DNA of 7,515 nt, from positions 1-7,515 of the forward strand of contig JAQGHH010000106.1 of NCBI GenBank assembly GCA_028288945.1. The letters are read 5' to 3'. Source of the stretch: Phycisphaerales bacterium (GTDB lineage Bacteria > Planctomycetota > Phycisphaerae > Tepidisphaerales > Tepidisphaeraceae). The first letter of the stretch is position 1. Every line of letters begins with the position of its first letter. A model generated the notes under the pieces. It searched no databases. It saw nothing but the letters and a program-made list of their open reading frames with translations, and was not told the DNA's origin. Below, in pieces: positions 1 to 5,143 of the stretch. Made by a program: the position numbers and the translations under genes.

Positions 1-1
1 C

Positions 2-613
2 GCCTTCTACCCGAAGCGGGCCGGCGTCGAGCAGTTGATCCAACGGTTTGCGCTGGAAGAAAAGGCCGACTCGTTCTTCGACACCCTTTCCGGCGGACAG
101 CGCCAGCGGCTGGCGCTCGCGCTCGCCTTCGTCAACGAGCCGGAAGTTCTGTTCCTTGATGAGCCGACGACCGGCCTCGACCCGCAATCCCGCCGGGACT
201 TGCACGCGTCGATCCTGGACATGCGCCGCGAGGGACGCACAGTGCTCCTGACAACGCATTACATCGAAGAAGCGCACGCCCTCTGCGACCGCGTGGCGAT
301 CGTGGACCACGGCAAAGTGATCGCGATCGGCAAGCCCGACGAGCTGATCGCCAAAGCCGCAGCGCTGCCGCGGATCGTCGTGCACGCCGCCCGCCCGCTC
401 GACGCCGGCCGGTTGGGCGCGCTGCCGGGCGTGCGGCAGGTGGAATCGGTCAATGGCCGGGCGCATCTAAAATCGGGCAATGTCAGCCAGACCGTGATCG
501 AACTGGTCCGAATGCTCGAGGCCTCGAACAATGAATTGATCGACCTCCAGATCACCCGTCCGTCACTGGAAGACGTGTTCATCGAACTCACGGGCAGCAG
601 CCTCCGCGAGTGA
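2..613 (+). CDS. ABC transporter ATP-binding protein, C-terminal part (5' end outside window)
   Basis: Nucleotide-binding subunit that would power an ABC-2 type exporter from the cytoplasmic face of the membrane. The reading frame is open from base 2, so the gene starts upstream. 203 residues remain; a protein of this family is usually about 300, so Walker A and the Q-loop are missing only because of the window edge. Visible motifs in order: signature LSGGQRQRL (from base 86), Walker B VLFLDEP (146-166), D-loop GLDP (173-184) and the H-loop histidine in TTHYIEEA (257-259). The tail, LEDVFIELTGSSLRE, is the typical end of DrrA/CcmA-like ATPases of drug, polysaccharide or lipid exporters. The permease at 950-2401 is the likely partner, although 336 bases separate them instead of the usual few. 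The substrate cannot be told. Family assignment is very secure. Confidence 0.95.
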   Translation, partial: AFYPKRAGVEQLIQRFALEEKADSFFDTLSGGQRQRLALALAFVNEPEVLFLDEPTTGLDPQSRRDLHASILDMRREGRTVLLTTHYIEEAHALCDRVAIVDHGKVIAIGKPDELIAKAAALPRIVVHAARPLDAGRLGALPGVRQVESVNGRAHLKSGNVSQTVIELVRMLEASNNELIDLQITRPSLEDVFIELTGSSLRE

Positions 614-622
614 CTTTGAATG

Positions 623-642
623 CCCTGCGGAAATCCGCGGGG
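623..642 (+). terminator. Possible weak hairpin terminator after the ABC ATPase gene
   Basis: Ten bases after the stop codon, CCCTGCGGA (623-631) can pair with TCCGCGGGG (634-642), with one G-T wobble. The innermost pair must open because the loop is only two bases. TTTGATTCT follows, which is a poor U-tract. It may attenuate rather than stop transcription, which would weaken co-expression with the permease downstream. It could also be chance pairing in GC-rich DNA. Confidence 0.3.
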
Positions 643-701
643 TTTGATTCTACGAAGGTATGCGACAGGCACAGAGATTACGTGTGAATGTTCACGCATT
701 C

Positions 702-924
702 AGCCCCGGAGGGGCGGAAAATCTTAGCCCACGGCGCGAGCCGTGGGTGGTCGGCGGAGAAAGATAATCAGCCCCGGAGCGGCGGAAGAAGTGTCGGACA
801 CGGAGAGGTTCGATTCATACACGATGGGTCGAACGCTTCTTACGCCCCTCCGGGGCTAACCATTGACGATCCGTTTACCCCACGGCTTGCGCCGTGGGGT
901 AAGGTCTTTCGCCCCTCCGGGGCT
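702..924. repeat. REPIN-like inverted array of short palindromic repeats
   Basis: Two half-elements of about 83 bases face each other. The left half (702-784, +) has a head AGCCCCGGAGGGGCG (702-716), a body hairpin CCCACGGC-GCGA-GCCGTGGG (728-747), and a second head AGCCCCGGAGCGGCG (770-784) with one change. The right half, read on the minus strand, repeats this: head 924-910, body hairpin with a 9-bp perfect core (878-886 with 891-899, extendable to 12 bp), and head 857-843. Over the first 47 bases the two halves match at 42. Head-to-head spacing is 68 in one half and 67 in the other. This is the architecture of REP/REPIN elements mobilised by RAYT transposases; no such transposase is in the window. 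Upstream start codons of the permease frame fall inside the array and are not credible. Confidence 0.85.
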
Positions 925-949
925 GGATTTGGGCAGACAGACAACGTTT

Positions 950-2401
950 ATGAATGGCTTACTCCACCATCTGCTCCTCACCCTCAAGCTCAACTTCCGC
1001 AGCAAGCAGGCGATCGTCTACGGGTACGTGGTCCCGGTCTTTTTCCTGTTCGCCTTCGGCAGCGTGTTCCGTAGCGGCAATCCGCCGCTCGTGCGGGAGA
1101 TGGGGCAACTGCTCACGATCACCGTCCTGGGCGGCGCGTGCTTCGGCATGCCCACCGCCATGGTCGCCGAGCGGGAACGCGGCGTGTGGCGGCGTTATCG
1201 TCTGCTGCCAACCGCCATCGGCGGGATCCTGCTCAGCTCCATGGTTGCGAGATTCGTGCTTGTCCTGACGGCTGCCGTTCTGCAGGTCTTACTCGCGAAC
1301 TGGAAGTACAACACGACATTTCCCACGCATCCGCTGCAGATGCTAGTTGCATTTACTTTCGTCGCATTTTCATTCCTCGGATTGGGGCTCGTGATCGCGA
1401 TGCTGGCCAACACGGTGCCGGCGGTGCAGGCGCTCGGGCAGGCGGTGTTTCTGCCGATGATCATGATCGGCGGCGTGGGGGTGCCACTCTATCGGCTGCC
1501 ACCCTGGGCGCAGCACGTCGCGGGGTTTTTCCCGGGACGCTACGCCGTCGAGGCCCTCGACGCCTGCCAGCGCGGGCCGGGACTTTCGGCGGCTCATTTC
1601 GGCCTGCTCGCGCTGACCGTCATTGGCCTGGCCTCCTGCCTCGCGGGTGGAAAACTCTTCCGCTGGGACGTCGGGCAAAAGCTCAGTGGCCCCGCCAAGG
1701 GGTGGGTGGCAGTCGCACTCGTGGCGTGGGCCGCGGTGGGTGTCGCCGCCGAGCGCACGGGCCGGCTTAAGCCCATCACTGAAGGCACTGGCACCGCTCT
1801 GCTCACCACGCTGGTCCCCGGCCCGGCGACCCGTCCCGACACGGTCGCCATCGCACCGAATCCGTCACCCATTTCCGCTCCCGCGATCGCCCCGGCAGTC
1901 GCGGTGAAGCCCGGTCAGTTTTGGGACCAGATCACGGATGCCCAGATCAAAGGCATTACTTACGACGACGTGCCGGACGACAACGGGACCGTGATCCCGC
2001 TCGCCGCCGATTTGAATCGGTTGGACGACGAGGGGAAAAAGCGGATGGAGGTATTGCAGGAGGCGCTGGCGGACTGGAAGCCCGGTCAGGTCGCCGACAC
2101 CGGCCAGCGCGTGCGGAACCTGCTGGGCGTTTGCGCCGTGGCGGACGTCATCCAGGACCCGCAGGAGGCCGAGATTCCGTACATCGTCTTCGAGCGATTG
2201 AAGGGCGACATCCAGAAAGACCAACTTATTAAGGCCGTCGCCTGGGTGATCCTGAAGCCGGGGGAAGGCACCGTTCCCGTGAGCATCAAGGAACTGGGCG
2301 TGGAGGGCGAAGTCCCCGATGACACCGTCCGCGAGCGCGTCACCCTGTACGGCAAAAAGCTACTTTTTCGCCTGCTGGGCAAGGAACCCGCGGGCCGGTG
2401 A
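950..2401 (+). CDS. ABC-2 type transporter permease with unusual C-terminal extension
   Basis: Membrane subunit of an ABC exporter, 483 residues, probably working with the ATPase at 2-613. The start at 950 is chosen because MNGLLHHLLLTLKLNFRSKQ is a typical ABC-2 N-terminus running into the first membrane helix, and because earlier starts lie in the repeat array. There is no clear Shine-Dalgarno sequence. Likely membrane helices: 21-40, 52-73, 90-115, 129-153, 162-180 and 217-235, with the charged cytoplasmic loop AERERGVWRRYR after the second. This six-helix core is the whole of a normal subunit of about 250 residues. Here a seventh hydrophobic segment (252-268), a Pro/Ala-rich linker (about 289-325) and a soluble domain (about 331-483, from PGQFWDQITD to the end) follow in the same frame. 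I do not recognise that domain. By helix count it would lie outside the cytoplasm, but basic residues after 268 leave this open. Confidence 0.9.
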   Translation: MNGLLHHLLLTLKLNFRSKQAIVYGYVVPVFFLFAFGSVFRSGNPPLVREMGQLLTITVLGGACFGMPTAMVAERERGVWRRYRLLPTAIGGILLSSMVARFVLVLTAAVLQVLLANWKYNTTFPTHPLQMLVAFTFVAFSFLGLGLVIAMLANTVPAVQALGQAVFLPMIMIGGVGVPLYRLPPWAQHVAGFFPGRYAVEALDACQRGPGLSAAHFGLLALTVIGLASCLAGGKLFRWDVGQKLSGPAKGWVAVALVAWAAVGVAAERTGRLKPITEGTGTALLTTLVPGPATRPDTVAIAPNPSPISAPAIAPAVAVKPGQFWDQITDAQIKGITYDDVPDDNGTVIPLAADLNRLDDEGKKRMEVLQEALADWKPGQVADTGQRVRNLLGVCAVADVIQDPQEAEIPYIVFERLKGDIQKDQLIKAVAWVILKPGEGTVPVSIKELGVEGEVPDDTVRERVTLYGKKLLFRLLGKEPAGR

Positions 2402-2428
2402 TTTTTGCGCGATTAGTGATTTGAAAGT

Positions 2429-2581
2429 AATCGAACGCCGAGGCGCCGAGACGCAGAGGTAGGAGGGGAGAGGGCGGAAAAGCGCGGGTCTTGGCTGAGA
2501 AGTTCGACGGCTTCATGCCTCAAAACAATCAATCCCCTCCCTTCGTTCTTCCTCAGCCTTTCGGCGTCTCGGCTTTCGATT
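2429..2581. repeat. Imperfect inverted-repeat element, about 150 bp, MITE-like
   Basis: The outer 31 bases of the element (2429-2459 and 2551-2581) are inverted copies that match at 26 of 31 positions. They carry the motif AATCGAA-GCCGAG-CGCCGA. Just inside, GGAGGGGA (2462-2469) pairs perfectly with TCCCCTCC (2533-2540). The interior has no convincing reading frame. It begins 27 bases after the permease stop. Repeats with 'CGCCGAGACGC' ends are, as far as I recall, widespread in planctomycete intergenic DNA, but copy number cannot be judged here. No target duplication was identified. Confidence 0.7.
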
Positions 2582-2639
2582 TTCTCGGCATGGCGGCGAT
2601 GCGAATGAGCCACGTGCGGACACCGGTTACCCGGTGACG

Positions 2640-2676
2640 AAAAAACGACTCCGCCGCTATGGGAACGGCGGAGTCG
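2640..2676 (-). terminator. Intrinsic terminator, minus strand (distal of two)
   Basis: A perfect 11-bp stem, CGACTCCGCCG (2646-2656) with CGGCGGAGTCG (2666-2676), encloses a 9-base loop. It is followed on the minus strand by six T (complement of 2640-2645), a textbook intrinsic terminator for leftward transcription. There is no T-run on the other side, so it does not serve the permease gene. It lies about 120 bases beyond the first leftward terminator (2796-2828), so it is either a back-up for the DUF4142 gene or the end of a separate short transcript. Confidence 0.75.
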
Positions 2677-2795
2677 CCGGGAAAGGAGGAGGCAGTAGAC
2701 GGGGTCATCCTTAACATACCCTTGCAGAGCCCGGCTATCGGGAGTTTCTCCCGGGCTTCTCCGCCTAGGCGAAGCCGCATCTAATCCAGCTGCGC
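2640..2795 (-). ncRNA. Candidate structured small RNA between two leftward terminators
   Basis: This stretch is bounded on the minus strand by the terminator of the DUF4142 gene (2796-2828) and by its own strong terminator (2640-2676). It has no convincing protein frame. It holds further pairing: CGGGAG (2739-2744) with CTCCCG (2748-2753), competing with AGCCCGG (2728-2734) and CCGGGCT (2751-2757), which share bases 2751-2753; and the palindrome CGCCTAGGCG near 2762-2771. No good sigma-70 promoter was found between 2760 and 2830, and no known RNA family was recognised. The alternative is an untranslated tail of read-through transcripts. Confidence 0.25.
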
Positions 2796-2828
2796 AAAAA
2801 GACGAGGGACGGCTTGGTAGGCCGTCCC
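2796..2828 (-). terminator. Intrinsic terminator of the DUF4142 gene
   Basis: GGGACGGC (2806-2813) and GCCGTCCC (2821-2828) form a perfect 8-bp stem around a 7-base loop. On the minus strand the stem is followed by TCGTC and then five T (complement of 2796-2800). It starts about 42 bases after the stop codon of the leftward gene at 2870-3607, the expected place for its terminator. The T-run is offset by five bases from the stem, which may make it less efficient than the one at 2640-2676. Confidence 0.65.
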
Positions 2829-2869
2829 CCGAGGTTCCCCCGGAAAAATTTTGCGGGTGTGAGGCGTGC

Positions 2870-3607
2870 TTATTTGCCGCCGCCCGACGATCCGCCCGGA
2901 ATTTGTCCGCCGGCGGGGACGGCTTCGCCCGGGGCGATCACGCCCAGAGCCGTCGCCGTCTGCTGCACCTGCTGTTGGTGCTGCTGGATCGTCGGCAGCG
3001 CCTGCTGGGCGAATTGCTTCACCGCCGGGACCTGGGCGATGCGCGCCTCGGCCTGGAACGCGGCGAGGTCGCGGGCTTTGCAGGAGTTGACGTACGCGAT
3101 GTACCGCTGGTCAAACTGGTCGGCCGGCAGTGAGGTGTACATCTGAATCATGCTGTCCTTGACGCCCGTCGAATCGGTCTGCGGGATCTGCACGCCGGCC
3201 TGCTGGGCGGCTTGCTGGAGCTGCTGCTGCATCTGCTGACTGTCCTGCAGCATGCGCTGGGCGATCTGCTTCACCTGCGGGTTCTGCGATTTCTGGGCGG
3301 CGGTCTCGTTCACCTTCCTGTCGAACTTGCTCTCCATTGCGGTGTGCAGGAGGAACAGTTTATCGGGCGCGGTCGGCCCGCCTTGCTGGATGACCTGCTT
3401 CACCTGCTGGCGCCATTCCTTCATGGCCGCATGCATCTGCTGCTCATCCTGGTCTGTTCCCTGGGCGCCCTGCGGCTGCTGGGCGCTCGGATCGGGCTGG
3501 GCCGGCTGCTGTTGCTGGGCCTGCTGGTCCTGCGACCAACAGAAGCTCCCCGCGCCCAGCGCCAGGCCGGCGGCGATCGATACGAGAGTTGTTGCGCGCT
3601 TGGTCAT
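2870..3607 (-). CDS. Exported DUF4142 family protein, glutamine-rich
   Basis: A 245-residue protein of the DUF4142 family (PF13628), predicted four-helix-bundle proteins related in fold to ferritin-like domains, with no established biochemical role. The start at 3607 is set by a Shine-Dalgarno AGGAAG (3614-3619) six bases upstream and by the signal peptide that follows (MTKRATTLVSIAAGLALGAG, cleavage probably near residues 22-26). The nearby Cys lies in GSFC, a poor lipobox, so lipid anchoring is unlikely. Residues 26-57 are a Gln/Pro/Ala linker. The domain covers about 78-222 and includes DKLFLLHTAMESKFDRKVNE and YIAYVNSCKARDLAAFQAEA. A Gly/Pro/Ser tail ends the protein. Glutamine makes up 53 of 245 residues. 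It is a single gene with its own terminator downstream. It most likely acts in the periplasm; the family is sometimes tied to stress, but nothing here shows that. Confidence 0.85.
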   Translation of the reverse strand: MTKRATTLVSIAAGLALGAGSFCWSQDQQAQQQQPAQPDPSAQQPQGAQGTDQDEQQMHAAMKEWRQQVKQVIQQGGPTAPDKLFLLHTAMESKFDRKVNETAAQKSQNPQVKQIAQRMLQDSQQMQQQLQQAAQQAGVQIPQTDSTGVKDSMIQMYTSLPADQFDQRYIAYVNSCKARDLAAFQAEARIAQVPAVKQFAQQALPTIQQHQQQVQQTATALGVIAPGEAVPAGGQIPGGSSGGGK

Positions 3608-4071
3608 GATCCGCTTCCTTTCTTGCATCGGACGGGAGCATCTCCCGCCGAGGCGTCCACCGAGCCGCCGCCCCCGTGCCGACCCCGGCAACAGAAATCC
3701 GGTCGGCGCACTCGTAGGTCCGACCATGCGCTTCGCAAGGCGGGGCGTCCATTCAGGAAAACCCGCAAACGTGAAGTGGACAAACGGAAGCCGGCGCGCC
3801 GCCTGTGGAGGACCGTCCTGCGAGGCGGGATTACCTGAGAAGCCCGCTCGCAAAGGAGCAGGCGTGATGCCGCACACGCGCGCGGGTCCCGGCCAAGCTG
3901 ACGGACAAGGGATTTCAGCAAACATAGGGAATATCAGAATCAACCACCGCTCAATTGTCGTAGCGGCCCTTCCGGCCGGCGGCGGGCGGGGCTGGTATGA
4001 GCTTTGCCGCCGAGGCGGACACCACTGGGAAGATTTCAGGTCGCGCTTTTTAATCCACGGAAGGAATGCTC
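3608..4071. other. Long spacer between divergent genes, no gene recognised
   Basis: The 464 bases hold the upstream regions of the DUF4142 gene (-) and the zinc-ribbon gene (+). Frames that cross it read as Arg/Pro-rich sequence without family features. A hairpin is possible at 3678-3684 (GCCGACC) with 3701-3707 (GGTCGGC), in the leader of the DUF4142 transcript. An AT-richer patch at about 3912-3962 is the likeliest promoter zone, but I could not place a convincing -35/-10 pair in either direction. Confidence 0.5.
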
Positions 4072-4314
4072 ATGTCCATCGGCACGGACCGCTTCAGCGG
4101 CGACTCCCATTTCCTCACCTTCGACCCCTACCGCCGGCCCGGCCCGGTGGTCCCCGTTACCCGCCTGCAATGCCGCGGGTGCGGCTACGAAACCGAAGAC
4201 GGGCTGGGCGCCCCCCGCGCCTGCCCCAAGTGCGGCGGCCGTGCGTACGAACGCATCGCCGTCCCGGGCAGCCGGCTGCAACTCGCCGAGCCGACCGAAG
4301 AAATTACGGAGTAG
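4072..4314 (+). CDS. Small zinc-ribbon protein (hypothetical)
   Basis: An 80-residue soluble protein with two Cys pairs, CRGC (Cys34, Cys37) and CPKC (Cys51, Cys54), spaced CxxC-13-CxxC. This is a classic zinc-ribbon that would bind one Zn ion. Residues 1-30 (MSIGTDRFSGDSHFLTFDPY and after) are polar and aromatic; the tail from about 66 is acidic. The start at 4072 is preferred over the in-frame ATG at 4066, because AAGGA (4061-4065) is six bases from 4072 but touches 4066. Such ribbons occur in nucleic-acid-binding or regulatory proteins and in many unassigned small proteins. No partner is encoded next to it; the gene to its right is convergent. Function is unknown. Confidence 0.75.
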   Translation: MSIGTDRFSGDSHFLTFDPYRRPGPVVPVTRLQCRGCGYETEDGLGAPRACPKCGGRAYERIAVPGSRLQLAEPTEEITE

Positions 4315-4327
4315 GGGTAAACCCCCG

Positions 4328-4350
4328 ATGGGGCCCCGCCCATATCTTTT
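4328..4350 (+). terminator. Weak candidate terminator after the zinc-ribbon gene
   Basis: ATGGG (4328-4332) can pair with CCCAT (4339-4343) around a 6-base loop. ATCTTTT follows (4344-4350). The stem is only 5 bp and the region is full of alternative G/C pairings. Position, 13 bases after the stop codon, is its main support. Confidence 0.25.
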
Positions 4351-4423
4351 CGTATTGGCCACGGAAAGTTGATGCCGGGACAACGCGGGCGAGGGCGCTC
4401 GTGCCACCGTAGAGGCGTGCCGC

Positions 4424-4915
4424 TCATCCTCGCCGCCTCGCGCGCTTGTCGGTTTTCCACAGCCGCCAGGCGAGGTACGCGACGATCAGCAGATTCAGCA
4501 CCAACACCACAACGTTCGAAACATGAACCTTCGAAACATGCCACCGACGAACCAGCTCGTACACTTCCAGCGGCAGCAGCAATGAAGTCGAAACCACGGT
4601 GAGATACTCCGCCCAACGCTGGCGGAGTAGCAGCCCCACGCCTTCGGTCGCGAACAACGCCGCGTAGAGCAGCGTCGCGATGCTGATCACCTCCAGCCGC
4701 CGATCACTCATGCCCGTCACCCGCGCGATGGCGGCGTCCAGCCAGTGGCTCGCCGGGCCCACCCGCACGGCGTGCGCCCAATGGCGAATTACCTCTTCCG
4801 CGTCATGGTGCAGAAGCTTGTGCGCCCCGGCCGCGACGGCCACGAGCAACGCCGCCTTAAGCAGCTTCGTCACTGCGACCAGGAACAGCACCGATGAAGG
4901 CCGGTCCTTTTCCAT
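4424..4915 (-). CDS. DUF2127 family integral membrane protein
   Basis: A 163-residue membrane protein matching the pattern of DUF2127 (PF09900). It has an N-terminal helix with TKLLKAALL (8-29), a loop with LLHHDAEEVIRHWAH, then helices at about 74-97 (ending in TEGVGLLLRQRWAEYL), 102-120 (LLLPLEVYEL) and 130-152 (NVVVLVLNLLIVAYLAWRLW). A basic cytoplasmic tail, KTDKRARRRG, ends it. The conserved EGVGL...RWAEYLTV...LPLEVYEL core is the basis for the call. The start at 4915 is taken because the frame upstream to 4975 reads through the hairpin repeat. No clear Shine-Dalgarno sequence precedes it. The biochemical role of the family is unknown. The gene stands alone, convergent with the zinc-ribbon gene and divergent from uxaE. 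Confidence 0.85.
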   Translation of the reverse strand: MEKDRPSSVLFLVAVTKLLKAALLVAVAAGAHKLLHHDAEEVIRHWAHAVRVGPASHWLDAAIARVTGMSDRRLEVISIATLLYAALFATEGVGLLLRQRWAEYLTVVSTSLLLPLEVYELVRRWHVSKVHVSNVVVLVLNLLIVAYLAWRLWKTDKRARRRG

Positions 4916-4954
4916 TCGCGCATTGTATGCGAGGCGCTCGGGCTTCCGAAAACA

Positions 4955-5024
4955 CGAGGATGGAGGATAGAGCATATAGAGGATGGCCCTGAATCCATCC
5001 TCTATGCTCTATCCTCCATCCTCG
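4955..5024. repeat. Near-perfect long hairpin repeat
   Basis: A 32-base arm (4955-4986) is the reverse complement of the 30-base arm at 4995-5024, except for one extra TA in the left arm. The loop is the eight bases CCCTGAAT. The arms are built from GAGGAT/GGAGGATAG-like purine units, so one strand is almost all purine in the left arm. It lies between two divergent genes (starts at 4915 and 5144) and is not followed by a T-run, so it is not a terminator. It is probably a mobile or amplified palindromic repeat, capable of forming a cruciform in DNA. Confidence 0.8.
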
Positions 5025-5044
5025 CATTTACTGAACCCTAAACC

Positions 5045-5073
5045 TTGGCGACTCCGGCCCGTTGCTGTACTGT
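5045..5073 (+). promoter_or_regulatory. Possible sigma-70-type promoter of uxaE
   Basis: TTGGCG (5045-5050, 4 of 6 to the -35 consensus) and TACTGT (5068-5073, 3 of 6 to the -10 consensus, keeping the first, second and last bases) are separated by exactly 17 bases. They lie about 70 bases before the start codon. Such partial matches arise often by chance. Confidence 0.3.
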
Positions 5074-5143
5074 TCGGCCTGCCCGCCGCCACGGACCGGA
5101 TTGGCGGGCGATCATCCATCCCCCTTCAACTTCGAGGCGACTC

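Noticed and set aside
702..924. CRISPR array
   Set aside because: The repeated units are themselves palindromic, inverted relative to each other, and not spaced as direct repeats with uniform unique spacers. No cas gene is near.
688..1074. Plus-strand frame of 128 codons over the repeat array and the start of the permease gene
   Set aside because: It is made of palindromic repeat sequence followed by an out-of-phase reading of the permease.
2553..2780. Minus-strand frame of 75 codons in the spacer after the permease
   Set aside because: It reads through the terminator hairpin at 2640-2676 and the arm of the inverted repeat. No ribosome site at a useful distance and no recognisable composition.
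3912..3962. Promoter for the DUF4142 gene in the AT-richer patch
   Set aside because: Several partial hexamers (TTGAGC, TTGATT, TATGTT on the minus strand) exist, but none pairs at 16-18 bases spacing.
3867..4412. ATG at 3867 with a good Shine-Dalgarno sequence (AAAGGAG, 3852-3858, 8 bases away)
   Set aside because: The frame crosses the zinc-ribbon gene in another phase and becomes Arg/Pro-rich there. No family features are visible. The SD match is probably chance.
5081..5109. Leader hairpin GCCCGCC/GGCGGGC upstream of uxaE as a riboswitch or operator
   Set aside because: Only a 7-bp stem with a 15-base loop in very GC-rich DNA; no conserved riboswitch core was recognised.
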